DNA of 64,000 nt from Spirochaetaceae bacterium (GCA_031277165.1 JAISLT010000104.1:1-64000); one strand, 5' to 3'; positions 1-8,080 are shown, counted from the stretch's first letter. Numbers and translations: made by a program. The notes: generated by a model from the sequence alone, not told the origin.

Positions 1-2
1 TT

Positions 3-164
3 TTATATATCATTTATGACACAGTAAGCATTATTATTGAAGACGATGATGAAACTGTGCAAATAGAACATGACAGCAGGACTATTGGGCTTTCTGTCGC
101 CAGGAAACTGGCTTCTGTCCTGGGCTGTGACTATACAAAATTTCTGGACGGCCCATGCCCCTGA
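3..164 (+). CDS. 3' end of an unrecognised gene (partial)
   Basis: An open frame enters from the window edge and stops with TGA at 162-164, giving 53 C-terminal residues. It is acidic in the middle (IIEDDDETVQIEHD) and ends TKFLDGPCP. The next gene starts at 155, so the two overlap by 10 bases in different frames, which is typical of translational coupling within an operon. Position before an OppF-type ATPase suggests a transport operon, but this tail lacks the C-terminal cysteine motif of an OppD-type ATPase and I do not recognise its family. Confidence 0.55.
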   Translation, partial: LYIIYDTVSIIIEDDDETVQIEHDSRTIGLSVARKLASVLGCDYTKFLDGPCP

Positions 165-1237
165 TTACCGTTGACAACCTGCGCAAACGCTTTAACCTCG
201 AAGCGGGATTTTTCGCGGCCCTGGGCCGGTACGTGTACGCGGTCAACGGGGTTTCGTTTGAAATAGGCGAGAACGAATGTTACGGCCTTGTGGGCGAATC
301 CGGCTGCGGTAAAACCACCACTGCCCGGCTCCTGGTGCGGATGTACGATGCCACGGCGGGGTCAATCCGGTATTATCCTTCCGGTCAACCCCAAGCCCAG
401 GGGATGTCCCCAGGGGGCAAAGACATTGCCGCCCTGGGCAAGAAAGATCTGGGTCTGTACCGGGAAAAGGTACGGTATGTGTTCCAGGATCCGGCCCGCT
501 CCCTCAACCCCCGGATGAATGTCTTCAACGTGCTTGTTTCGGGGCTTCGTTATTCCTCCCGCTGGAGGGGCCGCCGGGACGCCCGTGACAGGGCTGCGGC
601 GATCCTGGAAGAAGTGGGCCTTTCCCCCCAGGACCTGGAACGGCGGCCCGCGGAATTTTCCGGCGGACAGCGGCAGCGGGTTTCCATCGCCCGGGGCCTT
701 TTGATGGAGCCGGAACTGCTTATCTGCGATGAAGTCGTCTCCGCCCTGGACGTATCGATCCAGGGCCAGATCCTCAACCTGCTTTTGGACATTAGAAAAC
801 GCCGGAACCTTTCGTTCCTGTTCATTGCCCACGATCTTAAGGTGGCCTCGTACTTCTGCGACCGCATCGGCGTCATGTACCGGGGCGAATTGATGGAAGA
901 AGCCCCCGCCGCGGACCTCTACGCCGCCGCCTGTCATCCCTATACAAAACTCCTCTTTTCATCGGTGGCGGAAATCAAAAACATAAATGGAAGGGAAAAG
1001 CCTTTCCCAAGGGGCGCAGGGAGCTGCGCCCCACCCCCCTCTGTGCCCACCGGGGGAAACCCGCCGGAAGAAGGCTCCCTTCTCCAGGGCGAAGTCGCCG
1101 CGGCCCTGGACGAAGCGGCGGGCTGTGCCTTCGCCGGGCGTTGTCCACTGGCCGGCGGCCTCTGCCGCAGCGAAAAGCCCCCCATGCGGGAGCTGTCCCC
1201 CGGCAGAAAAATCCGCTGTTTCAAGGCAAGTACCTAA
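155..1237 (+). CDS. Oligopeptide/dipeptide ABC transporter ATP-binding protein (OppF type)
   Basis: This is the ATPase subunit of a peptide (or related small-solute) ABC importer, acting at the inner face of the inner membrane. The 360 residues show Walker A GESGCGKTT (47-55), Q-loop Gln111, signature SGGQR (169-173), Walker B LLICDE (188-193) and the switch His226. The C-terminus has the cysteine-rich extension of Opp/Dpp ATPases (CAFAGRCP at 324-331, further Cys at 337 and 355). The D-loop reads DEVVSALD where DEPVSALD is usual. It is longer than the common 310-330 residues because of a low-complexity stretch at about 279-323, whose DNA carries two palindromes. Permease and binding-protein genes would lie upstream, outside the window. 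Substrate cannot be told from the ATPase. Confidence 0.9.
   Translation: MPLITVDNLRKRFNLEAGFFAALGRYVYAVNGVSFEIGENECYGLVGESGCGKTTTARLLVRMYDATAGSIRYYPSGQPQAQGMSPGGKDIAALGKKDLGLYREKVRYVFQDPARSLNPRMNVFNVLVSGLRYSSRWRGRRDARDRAAAILEEVGLSPQDLERRPAEFSGGQRQRVSIARGLLMEPELLICDEVVSALDVSIQGQILNLLLDIRKRRNLSFLFIAHDLKVASYFCDRIGVMYRGELMEEAPAADLYAAACHPYTKLLFSSVAEIKNINGREKPFPRGAGSCAPPPSVPTGGNPPEEGSLLQGEVAAALDEAAGCAFAGRCPLAGGLCRSEKPPMRELSPGRKIRCFKAST
993..1032. repeat. Two adjacent palindromes inside oppF-type gene
   Basis: A 6-bp stem (GGGAAA at 993-998 with TTTCCC at 1003-1008) is followed directly by a perfect 9-bp stem (GGGGCGCAG at 1011-1019 with CTGCGCCCC at 1024-1032, 4-base loop). They lie in the coding stretch for the extra linker of the ATPase, so they may mark insertion of a palindromic element that stayed in frame. 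Confidence 0.6.
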
Positions 1238-1344
1238 ACCTAAAAAACCCGGACAAAACAGGCGGTTTTCTCCGCAGGGTAAGAAAGCCCTATGACTTCT
1301 ACACCCCCAAACACCTGCGTTTTTAGAGGTTCCATAGAAAAATA

Positions 1345-1731
1345 TCAGCGGCCCCTGGGCTTGTTTCCGTCCTCCCGGTATTCCGCAAGAATTTCGGCAA
1401 TTGCCTTGTTAACCCGCAGGAGGATTCGCCGTTTTATTTCCTTGATGTCCCGCCAAACGGCCTCGTTCCACCCCATGTCCCCGGCCAATTTGGCCGCTTC
1501 CCCCGGTTCCGCGGGCCGGAGCAGTTCCCAGGGGCTGATATCCAGGGCGGCGGCTATTTTTTCCAGGGTTTTGTCGCTTACCCAGGTTTTACAGCGCTCT
1601 ATGTCGGTCATATAGGAAAGGGAGAGATCCGCATGGAGGGCCAGCTGCGTCTGTGTTAGATGACGGCCCCTGCGGGCAGCCCGGATATTGGCCGAAAGGA
1701 TTCGCCGTAATTCACTCTCATATTCTTGCAC
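1345..1731 (-). CDS. XRE-family HTH transcriptional regulator
   Basis: This 128-residue protein has an N-terminal Cro/CI-type helix-turn-helix at about residues 13-70 (LTQTQLALHADLSLSYMTDIER, in which the recognition helix lies near SLSYMTDIE) followed by a basic, helical C-terminal part of about 55 residues with no recognised ligand domain. AAGGGG upstream of the ATG serves as ribosome site. It is transcribed away from the beta-barrel gene at 1793, and the shared region between them holds a strong promoter with near-identical direct repeats, so it is a plausible repressor of that gene and of itself. That role is inferred from position only. It converges with the ATPase gene on its other side. 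Confidence 0.85.
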   Translation of the reverse strand: MQEYESELRRILSANIRAARRGRHLTQTQLALHADLSLSYMTDIERCKTWVSDKTLEKIAAALDISPWELLRPAEPGEAAKLAGDMGWNEAVWRDIKEIKRRILLRVNKAIAEILAEYREDGNKPRGR

Positions 1732-1757
1732 CCCTTAAAAATAGGATATTTCTGATA

Positions 1758-1786
1758 TTGACACATATGTTATTACCGTATATAAA
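1758..1786 (+). promoter_or_regulatory. Sigma-70 promoter with XRE-operator candidates
   Basis: TTGACA at 1758-1763, a 17-base spacer and TATAAA at 1781-1786 form a near-consensus promoter for the gene at 1793. Direct repeats TTACCGTATAT (1773-1783) and TTATCGTATAT (1799-1809), plus the inverted repeat CGTAT-ATC-ATACG at 1803-1815, overlap the -10 box and predicted start site. They are candidate operators for the divergent XRE protein. Predicted transcription start falls at about 1793, on the ATG itself. Confidence 0.75.
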
Positions 1787-1792
1787 AAATAA

Positions 1793-2452
1793 ATGGTATT
1801 ATCGTATATCATACGATCCCGGCGATGGGCCGTCCTTATCCTGGGGGTTCCGCTGCTATGCGGTTTTTCCGCGCCGGGGGCGGCTCAGGACCAGAAGGGG
1901 CCGCAAAACACCGCTTTTACCGGAGAGGACGCTTCCTCCGGTACGGCGCCGGAAAGAATAAGATTTAAGGAACAGAGGAATGTTGTTTTTACAGACTTGA
2001 ACGCCCCGATGCTTGCGCTCTTTTATTTGCCCACGGGGATTGAAGGATACGGCTTGGAACTGGGCTACGAGCGGATCCTGCCGGGGGACCGCTTTTCCGG
2101 CATGGTCAGCGTCAAGTACCTGCATTTTTCCCTAACCGGGGCTCTTTTCGAGGTCTGGAACATAGGCCTCTACGGGCGGTACCTAATTCCAACCGAGCGG
2201 AGCATCCTTGTCACCTCCGTCAAACTGGGGGCGCTGATCTACGATTCACCCTACTACGGCGGCAGTACCTTCCTGATGGGGCTGGAGATAAGCTGGAAAC
2301 ACCGGCCCGGCAGACACTTTATGCTGGAGCCCTACATTGGCTGCGATGTCAGCGCCGACGATCGCTATATTATCCCCTTTACCGTGTCGGCCCTGACGGA
2401 ATTTATGACCCCGGGCCTCAACGCGGGGCTCCGCCTGGGCATAGGTTTTTAG
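1793..2452 (+). CDS. Predicted outer-membrane beta-barrel protein
   Basis: This 219-residue protein has a basic N-terminus and hydrophobic core (RRWAVLILGVPLLCGF) ending near the signal-peptidase-like APGAAQ, so it is exported. The mature part alternates hydrophobic and polar residues in strand-length blocks and ends in Phe (GLRLGIGF), the C-terminal signature recognised by the BAM complex in barrel proteins. I do not recognise a named family. The start is unusual: the predicted transcription start coincides with the ATG, so the mRNA may be leaderless, and no Shine-Dalgarno is seen. The next gene follows after 9 bases and is probably co-transcribed. Confidence 0.65.
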   Translation: MVLSYIIRSRRWAVLILGVPLLCGFSAPGAAQDQKGPQNTAFTGEDASSGTAPERIRFKEQRNVVFTDLNAPMLALFYLPTGIEGYGLELGYERILPGDRFSGMVSVKYLHFSLTGALFEVWNIGLYGRYLIPTERSILVTSVKLGALIYDSPYYGGSTFLMGLEISWKHRPGRHFMLEPYIGCDVSADDRYIIPFTVSALTEFMTPGLNAGLRLGIGF

Positions 2453-2461
2453 AGGGACGGC

Positions 2462-3490
2462 ATGATCATAAAAAAGCCGGCGGCACTGTGGATCCTGGTC
2501 AGTTTGATCTTTTTCGCCTGCAATCTCAATCTTGACTGGCTGGGCAATGTCTGGAGCCCCCAGGATCCATACCGGGTGGAAGATTACCCGCGGCTCGTCA
2601 AAAAAAACGGCGAGGACTTTCGCATCCTTCAATTTACCGACACCCACCTCAACGCCTACTACAGTAGTTTTGACAACATAAAAAATACCATCCGGATGAT
2701 GGAAGACGCCGTCCGTAACGAAAAACCGGATCTGCTGGTCCTTACGGGGGACAATGTGGGGAATTTTATCAACTCCCACTGGGCCTGGCAGCTTATCTCC
2801 TGCCTCGATTCATTTGCCATCCCCTATGCGCTGGTCATGGGAAACCACGACGGCGATTTTATTAAAATGCAGGACGATAATCAGCAGCGGGTTATCGCCG
2901 AAATCCTTTCCCGGGGGGCCTACTCACTCTTTACAAGCGGACCGGATAACCTTACCGGCACGGGGAACTACGGGCTGCACATCGTAAACCAGACCGGCGA
3001 AATTATATACGACCTTATCCTGATGGATTCAAATGACGATTACATAGGGCGGGACCAGGTTGAATGGTATGAGTGGTATGTGCGGGGGCTTAACAACGCC
3101 GTACCGTCGGGGGTAAAGAATCTGTTGTTTTTTCACATTCCCCTGCCCGAAATTGAGGATATAAAACGGGAAATGGAACTAAATAACTATCTCGATCGGG
3201 ACGGACGTTCCGCCAAAGATGCCTTTGGCGAATCTCCCCTGGAGCAGAAACGGAACACCGGCCTCTTTGCCGCGGTAAAAACCCTCGGTGATACGACCCA
3301 TCTTTTTTTTGGGCACGATCATGAGAATATCCTTATATACGATTACCAGGGCGTGTGGTTTGTCTACGGCCTTAAGACCGGGTACTGCGGCTACTACAAT
3401 TCGAACCGCCTGGGGGCTGTGCTCATTACCCTCTCCGGGGATGATACGACGACGGCGGCGATCGACGTGAACTACCGCCACCTTAAATAG
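2462..3490 (+). CDS. Lipoprotein metallophosphoesterase (calcineurin-like)
   Basis: This 342-residue hydrolase belongs to the two-metal calcineurin-like/purple-acid-phosphatase superfamily. Visible metal ligands are FTDTH (Asp60, His62), TGDN (Asp97), GNHD (Asn128, His129), His225 in FFHIPLPE and GHDH (His285, His287). The N-terminus is a lipoprotein signal, LVSLIFFAC, with Cys20 as the lipid site, so the enzyme is probably tethered to a membrane facing the periplasm. Substrate is not determinable; related proteins cleave phosphomonoesters or phosphodiesters. GGGAC lies just before the ATG. It probably shares the promoter of the barrel gene 9 bases upstream and converges with the DUF192 gene. 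Confidence 0.88.
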   Translation: MIIKKPAALWILVSLIFFACNLNLDWLGNVWSPQDPYRVEDYPRLVKKNGEDFRILQFTDTHLNAYYSSFDNIKNTIRMMEDAVRNEKPDLLVLTGDNVGNFINSHWAWQLISCLDSFAIPYALVMGNHDGDFIKMQDDNQQRVIAEILSRGAYSLFTSGPDNLTGTGNYGLHIVNQTGEIIYDLILMDSNDDYIGRDQVEWYEWYVRGLNNAVPSGVKNLLFFHIPLPEIEDIKREMELNNYLDRDGRSAKDAFGESPLEQKRNTGLFAAVKTLGDTTHLFFGHDHENILIYDYQGVWFVYGLKTGYCGYYNSNRLGAVLITLSGDDTTTAAIDVNYRHLK

Positions 3491-3510
3491 GGTCCTTCAA
3501 TTCGGCACTG

Positions 3511-4098
3511 CTATCCCTGCAGGTCCCCCAGATCAACCCGGTCGCCGGCCCTAATGCCGGCCCTTTCAAACCATCCCTGGGGGGTCTCCAGGGCATAGCG
3601 GACCGACCGGCTTGACTGGATGGACCGGAGATCCCCCGGATACATGTTCCGGATTTCCAGGATCACGCCGTCGTAGGTAATAAAGGCAATTGAAAGGGGA
3701 ATAAGGGTATTCTTCATCCAGAACGAAAGAACTTCATCCCGGTCAAAAACGAAGAGCATTCCCCTGCCGTCCTGTAATTCGGTCCGGTACATAAGCCCTG
3801 TCTGCCGTTCCGGTCCTGTCCGGGCCAGCTCGGCTTCGATGCGTGCCCCCGCTTCCCCGATGGAGAGAACCCTGGTTTCAAGCCCCCGCTGGGCTTTGCC
3901 GGAGCCGGATCTATTCCCCGAATCCACGGCGGTACATCCCAGGACAAACAGAACCAGCAAAACCAGGGGTTTACCCCGCTTGGCCCATAAACCGGAATTC
4001 TTCGCGGCGTCAAACAAACAGAATCCGCGGCCACCGCAGTTTTCCGGGGACCGGACCGGCACAGGCCAACGGAAATGCCCCAGGACATTACAATTCAT
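3511..4098 (-). CDS. DUF192 (UPF0127) family lipoprotein
   Basis: The C-terminal 110 residues match the DUF192 fold, a small beta domain of unknown function: RQTGLMYRTEL, GMLFVFDR, FWMKNTLIPL, ITYDGVI and a final ALETPQGWFERAGIRAGD. A hydrophobic stretch ending FVLGC (Cys55) is a lipobox, so the domain is presumably lipid-anchored. The ATG at 4098 overlaps the upstream gene by 11 bases and leaves an odd 40-residue lead before the signal sequence. A TTG about 28 codons in would give a more normal signal peptide, so the true start is uncertain. It is co-directional with the secreted protein gene upstream. Confidence 0.82.
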   Translation of the reverse strand: MNCNVLGHFRWPVPVRSPENCGGRGFCLFDAAKNSGLWAKRGKPLVLLVLFVLGCTAVDSGNRSGSGKAQRGLETRVLSIGEAGARIEAELARTGPERQTGLMYRTELQDGRGMLFVFDRDEVLSFWMKNTLIPLSIAFITYDGVILEIRNMYPGDLRSIQSSRSVRYALETPQGWFERAGIRAGDRVDLGDLQG

Positions 4099-4669
4099 CT
4101 AAGAATCCCCGGCGCCTAAAAACTTCCGCGGCCTCTTCCGCCTTGGCCTCTCCCATGATCGCCCTAAACACCCCCATGTCTATGTATTTTACCGTCAGGG
4201 GCCGTTCTATAGAAACCCTGGTCTCTTCGTTTTCCCAGACCGCTTCCTGGGGATTCAACCGCGCCGGTTCACCGTATTTTTTTATAAAAACCGTAAAGAC
4301 CGAATAGTGATCGATCCTGGAGGTATCCAGGCTAAAGGCCATAATAAAAACCTGCCCTTCCCTAAGCTGAAAAAAGGCCCTTCGAATAAAGGAAAGTCCC
4401 GTGGTTTCCACCAGGTTTTCTTCCCTGGCGGGAAGGAAAGACACGTCCCGGTCTCCCCGGAACTCAAAAAGCCCGTCACCGCCCAGGGCTTCTTTTAACT
4501 CCTCCAGGCTCATTCCCAGACGCAGTTCCCTAAAGGTCCGGGGAAGTTCCGCCGATCCGGGGACAATGGAAGGCCCCGGCCGGGAGGGGATAAACACCTC
4601 TATGGTTTCTTCCTGGGCCCAGACAAAAAGGGGAAGAAAAAACAGAAGATAGAAAAATTGTTTCTTCAT
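4088..4669 (-). CDS. Secreted protein of unknown function
   Basis: The 193-residue product opens with a clean signal peptide (MKKQFFYLLFFLPLFVWAQE), cleaved after WAQ or close by. The mature part starts with a loop rich in Pro, then RELRLGMSLEELKEAL, which resembles the short helix-strand modules of BamE/SmpA-like periplasmic proteins (GMS-x-EE-x-K). The rest alternates strands and contains FTVFIKKYGEP. I cannot place it in a family with confidence. It overlaps the start of the DUF192 gene by 11 bases, so the two are likely translated together. Confidence 0.65.
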   Translation of the reverse strand: MKKQFFYLLFFLPLFVWAQEETIEVFIPSRPGPSIVPGSAELPRTFRELRLGMSLEELKEALGGDGLFEFRGDRDVSFLPAREENLVETTGLSFIRRAFFQLREGQVFIMAFSLDTSRIDHYSVFTVFIKKYGEPARLNPQEAVWENEETRVSIERPLTVKYIDMGVFRAIMGEAKAEEAAEVFRRRGFLDEL

Positions 4670-4858
4670 ATTTTAGTATCGGCCCCCCGCCGCTCCTCTT
4701 CAACCGCAAACGCCGCCGCTTTGTTAAACATCCGGCTTAGGCCAAAACCCCGCCAGGGTCATTCCCCTGGCACAAACCGCAGGGTCCGGCGCTGCGGTTC
4801 ATTCGTAGTGGGGTCTGATACCCCGCCTAAGCTCCGGTTCGCGCCTGCCCCCGGAGGC
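4670..4858. other. Intergenic region with three successive hairpins
   Basis: This non-coding gap between two minus-strand genes holds GCCAGGG/CCCTGGC (4752-4758 with 4765-4771), CCGCAG/CTGCGG (4777-4782 with 4792-4797) and the imperfect palindrome GGGGTCTGATACCCC (4810-4824), which belongs to a repeat also present near 57.7 kb. Together they could stop transcription from the cNMP-protein gene. Confidence 0.5.
4801..4824 (+). repeat. Dispersed repeat family C, copy 1
   Basis: The 23-base core ATTCGTAGTGGGGTCT then GATACCC recurs at 57717-57739 with two mismatches. Its second half is an imperfect palindrome. Confidence 0.6.
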
Positions 4859-6115
4859 TCATTTTACCACCGGGCTGTTCCAGGTGGTTCCGTCCCGGCG
4901 GGCCTTTTCGATTTTTTGCATCTTCCGGTAGTATTCGGTCTGTTTGGCAATGTCCGACACGTTCATAGAGTGGATCTTATCCTTTTCCGTATCCTTTAGG
5001 ATCTGGATTTTTTTGTTCTCCAAAAGTTTACGAAGGATTTGAATCCCTTCGGTTTGCGGAATACCGACCATATTAACCAGTTCCTTGGGGCCAAAATCAA
5101 AGGTATAGGACGAGCTGCTGATAGGTATTTTATTTTTTTCCAGCTGGATAAGCAGGGCATCGTACATCCTGCCTATGGGATCGCTGATTAAGGTATTGGC
5201 AAGCTGTTTGTATATGAACCATATTCTTTCTGCCAGCAGGGTGGTAAGCCGGGCCACAATCTGGGGCTGGGTTCCAACCATCCGTTCAAAGTTAACCCGG
5301 TTTACCGCCATCACATGGCAGTCCTCGTAGGCCACAGCGCAGGCTGCCCGGGGCTTCGATTCCAGCAGGGCCATCTCGCCAAAAATATCCCCCGATTTAA
5401 GCACCGCCAGAAGCACCTCGTTGTTATCGACGATTTTTGCTATTTTTACAGAGCCCTTTTGGATAATAAACAGCTCTTCCCCCGGTTCGCCCTCGGAAAA
5501 GATCATGCAGTCCTTGGGGTAAAGCCGGTTAAATTCATCCGGTTTATAATCCAGTTTAACCGACTTTGCATAGGGGGCTATCTTCATCATAAGCTCCCGG
5601 GCCTTATTTGTGTTTTTGTCGCCGGGGCAGTATTTGATATACTGGTGGTAGGCATAGTATGCCTGGTTATACTGGGTCTGCCGGGTATAGTATTCGGCCA
5701 CCTTGTACAGATGGGTCGCATCTTCCTGGGCGTTGCTCTTTAGGGTAAGCCGGGTTAGGGCCTCGTCCAGGTACCTCATCCGCCTGGAGAACTGGAGGAT
5801 AATTTTCATGGCCACCGGAGTATTATTCTGGATTAACTGTCCGTACTGGTCCCTCATTACGGAAATAAGCGTCACGTCGGTAACGGCCTGGGCGGTCTCT
5901 ATGTGACTGTGGGAGGACATGGTAGAAACAACCCCAAAGAAATCCCCCGGACCAAGAAGGCTCCCCCCCTCTTCCTCCACAACCTCCACATCCTTGAAAA
6001 TTCTTACCTTTCCCTGGCGGATGATAAAAAACCTGTCGGCGTTGGGCTTTCCCTCCACCACAATGTATGAGTCTCTTTTATAATTTACAAACGCTAATTG
6101 CAGCGGACCGCTCAT
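4859..6115 (-). CDS. Double cyclic-nucleotide-binding-domain regulatory protein
   Basis: This 418-residue protein holds two cNMP-binding (CRP/CAP-like) beta-roll domains. The first (about 10-115) has a degenerate phosphate-binding cassette (FGVVSTMSSHS), so it probably does not bind nucleotide. The second (about 195-305) has a canonical one, FGEMALLESKPRAA (245-258). A helical stretch at 130-180 (TRQTQYNQAYYAYHQY) looks TPR-like. The C-terminal part (about 312-385) contains FGPKELVNMVG followed by GIQILRKLLENKK, reading like a Crp-type winged helix, so DNA binding is possible. It has its own promoter at 6145-6173 and a good ribosome site (AGGTGGAG). Such proteins are conserved in treponemes; the ligand is unknown. 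Confidence 0.82.
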   Translation of the reverse strand: MSGPLQLAFVNYKRDSYIVVEGKPNADRFFIIRQGKVRIFKDVEVVEEEGGSLLGPGDFFGVVSTMSSHSHIETAQAVTDVTLISVMRDQYGQLIQNNTPVAMKIILQFSRRMRYLDEALTRLTLKSNAQEDATHLYKVAEYYTRQTQYNQAYYAYHQYIKYCPGDKNTNKARELMMKIAPYAKSVKLDYKPDEFNRLYPKDCMIFSEGEPGEELFIIQKGSVKIAKIVDNNEVLLAVLKSGDIFGEMALLESKPRAACAVAYEDCHVMAVNRVNFERMVGTQPQIVARLTTLLAERIWFIYKQLANTLISDPIGRMYDALLIQLEKNKIPISSSSYTFDFGPKELVNMVGIPQTEGIQILRKLLENKKIQILKDTEKDKIHSMNVSDIAKQTEYYRKMQKIEKARRDGTTWNSPVVK

Positions 6116-6144
6116 AGATCTCCACCTAAAGTATCGGCAACCTA

Positions 6145-6173
6145 AGTATAGATACTAAAGGCCGTATTTGCAA
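6145..6173 (-). promoter_or_regulatory. Promoter of the double-cNMP protein gene
   Basis: On the minus strand TTGCAA (6173-6168), a 17-base spacer and TATACT (6150-6145) lie about 30 bases before the ATG at 6115. The -10 box matches five of six consensus bases. Confidence 0.75.
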
Positions 6174-6264
6174 TAGTAACTGATTCGGCCCCTTTACACC
6201 CGTAGGTTTTAATACTGCCCCCTTTGGGGCCGGCCCAAAACCAACCGGGTTTGAACAAGCTTAA

Positions 6265-6939
6265 TTAGCTTTCTTTTACTTTCTTTAGATTTTTGGGAAT
6301 CATTATCCTGGCGATGGTTTCGGTATCGGTCCTAAGGATGTCAAAGGCATTGGCATCCAGGCCCACTTTCTTGAGCAGCAGCACCAGCATCACCAGTCCC
6401 AGCCCGGCCCCCTCGGAATCGTCCAGGAGATCCACCACGGCCTCTTCCATCGAATTGTACTTCCGGGCCTCTATCAGCCGTTTTCGTATCCGTTCCAGTT
6501 CATCCGCCGTGATAGACGAATTATTCCGGATCTCTATGTTTATCATATTGTTCTTTAAGTGCAGGATCAGCTTTACATACAGGCCCTGTTGGCGCTGAAG
6601 TTCCAAATAATGTTTGATATTGTTAAGGGTGTCGTCCTTAAAGGTGGCCATGCCCCGCAGGTACTGTTCATGGTTATTAAGGTCCAAGCCCCGATCGATA
6701 AAGTAAACCCGCTTGGTATTGGCCTTTTTTGCGTTAACCACCAGTTCCTGGATACAGTAAATCACGCTGTCCCGCAAGCGGCTTTGATTAACATAGTCCA
6801 AAAAAAGACTTATTACCTGCTCAATGTACCGCTCCACCTTCCGGGGCAGAGTATAGGTGGTCATAACCAGGGGAATTTCCATCCTGATAGCCCGGTTTAC
6901 TTTTTCAACATCAACAACAACCTCATCGTCATCGGACAC
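6265..6939 (-). CDS. GHKL (histidine-kinase-like) ATPase-fold protein
   Basis: This 224-residue protein lacks a phosphoacceptor domain but carries the ATP-lid motifs of a histidine-kinase-type ATPase: the N-box IQELVVNAKKAN in the first half, IEIRNNSSI in the place of the G1/D box, and a G2-like DSEGAGLGLVMLVLL. The layout resembles anti-sigma-factor or stand-alone HATPase proteins rather than a sensor kinase. It precedes the double-cNMP gene on the same strand with 149 bases between them, each with its own clear promoter. From memory the pair is conserved next to murB and cysS in Treponema. Role is unknown; a regulatory kinase or anti-anti-sigma switch is a guess. Confidence 0.65.
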   Translation of the reverse strand: MSDDDEVVVDVEKVNRAIRMEIPLVMTTYTLPRKVERYIEQVISLFLDYVNQSRLRDSVIYCIQELVVNAKKANTKRVYFIDRGLDLNNHEQYLRGMATFKDDTLNNIKHYLELQRQQGLYVKLILHLKNNMINIEIRNNSSITADELERIRKRLIEARKYNSMEEAVVDLLDDSEGAGLGLVMLVLLLKKVGLDANAFDILRTDTETIARIMIPKNLKKVKES

Positions 6940-7011
6940 CTTGCCACACCTCTGCCTTATAAAATCAATTATTCATAAGAAACATATTATAGATGTTGAA
7001 ATAATAGGATC

Positions 7012-7040
7012 AGTATACAGAGGAATATTACAGTTGTCAA
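7012..7040 (-). promoter_or_regulatory. Strong promoter of the GHKL protein gene
   Basis: On the minus strand TTGACA (7040-7035), exactly 17 bases, then TATACT (7017-7012). The predicted start is near 7005, giving a 5' leader of roughly 65 bases before the ATG at 6939. Confidence 0.85.
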
Positions 7041-7080
7041 GAAAAATTTATGATAAAAACCAAGGCAAATGAGCCTAAAA

Positions 7081-7113
7081 CTGCTTTCAAAAAACTACAG
7101 TTTTGGGAAAACC
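7081..7113. repeat. Dispersed palindrome family A, copy 1
   Basis: CTGCTTTCAAAAAACT is followed by AC and AGTTTTGGGAAA, an imperfect palindrome downstream of murB on the minus strand. The consensus of the family is CTAAAGCTGCTTTCCCAAAA, a short CTGAAG-like centre, then TTTTGGGAAAGCC. Here it could also terminate murB. Confidence 0.7.
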
Positions 7114-7135
7114 TCACATTTCAATGAAATAATGG

Positions 7136-8080
7136 TTAAAACCCCTCCCCGGTAAAAATAATCTCCGGCTCCAGGGTAAATCCCAGGGCGGTATGGACCC
7201 GTTCCTGTACCTCGTCCAGCAGGGCCCTAATATCACCGGCCCGGGCGCGTCCCCGGTTGATAATAAGGTTCCCATGCCAGGGGGCTATTTGGGCATCCCC
7301 CCGGCTAAGACCCCTAAGTCCCAGTTCGTCAATGATTTTTCCCGTGGGTTTGCCAAATTCCCGGTTGTTCTTAAAGGCCGATCCTGCGCTGGGAAAACGG
7401 TAGTGGCCCTTTTTTTCCCGGTCCTTCCGGCGGCTTTCCATTTCTTCCCGGATAAAGGCGGGATCCTTTTTTGTTACCGAAAAAACCCCCCCCAGAATAA
7501 CCAGGGACCTCCCTTGAAAGGGGCTCTTTTTATAACCATAGTCTTTTTTATCCTGAGTCATAGTAAGTATTCTTCCCCCTTCGAGAAGGCGCACCCCGGT
7601 GATCACATCGGCAATTTCCCGGTCATAACACCGGGCATTCATCCACAGGGCGCCCCCGATGGAACCGGGCATGCCGGCAAGGAACTCCAGCCCCGAACAG
7701 GAACGGGCCGCGGCCTCTTCCAGGGCCCTGTCCACCGTGGTTCCCGCCCTAAACCGGAGCAGACCCTCCCCTTCACTTACACCTTCACTTTCATCTTCGA
7801 CTCCGGCGTATCCCGTGGTATCCAGGACAATCCCCCGGATCCCCCGATCCGACACCACCAGATTAGCCCCCCCCCCCAGAATAAAAACCGGGATCCCCCC
7901 CTTCCCCGCGGCTTCCAGCAGGGCCGCGGCATAAGCGGGAAATCCTGCCCCCTCGGGGCGTATCCAGAGATCCGCCGGTCCTCCCACTTTAAAGGTGGTG
8001 TGGTCCGCCAGGGGTTCGTTAAAACGAAAGAGGCCGGTAAAGGCCGGAGCCTGGGAATTGAAATTTGTCATAAATTCCAT
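7136..8080 (-). CDS. murB: UDP-N-acetylenolpyruvoylglucosamine reductase
   Basis: MurB reduces UDP-GlcNAc-enolpyruvate to UDP-MurNAc with NADPH and FAD in the cytoplasm, the second committed step of peptidoglycan synthesis. Visible are the FAD-binding region (PVFILGGGANLVVSDRGI), LEFLAGMPGSIGGA with the second FAD contact, the serine proton-donor segment FPSAGSAFKN and the catalytic Glu near the end (EPEIIF). An ATG at 8131 is in frame, but it would lie inside cysS and adds 17 unsupported residues, so I place the start at 8080 (8071 is equally possible). It is divergent to cysS, whose promoter lies across the murB start. Confidence 0.93.
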   Translation of the reverse strand: MEFMTNFNSQAPAFTGLFRFNEPLADHTTFKVGGPADLWIRPEGAGFPAYAAALLEAAGKGGIPVFILGGGANLVVSDRGIRGIVLDTTGYAGVEDESEGVSEGEGLLRFRAGTTVDRALEEAAARSCSGLEFLAGMPGSIGGALWMNARCYDREIADVITGVRLLEGGRILTMTQDKKDYGYKKSPFQGRSLVILGGVFSVTKKDPAFIREEMESRRKDREKKGHYRFPSAGSAFKNNREFGKPTGKIIDELGLRGLSRGDAQIAPWHGNLIINRGRARAGDIRALLDEVQERVHTALGFTLEPEIIFTGEGF

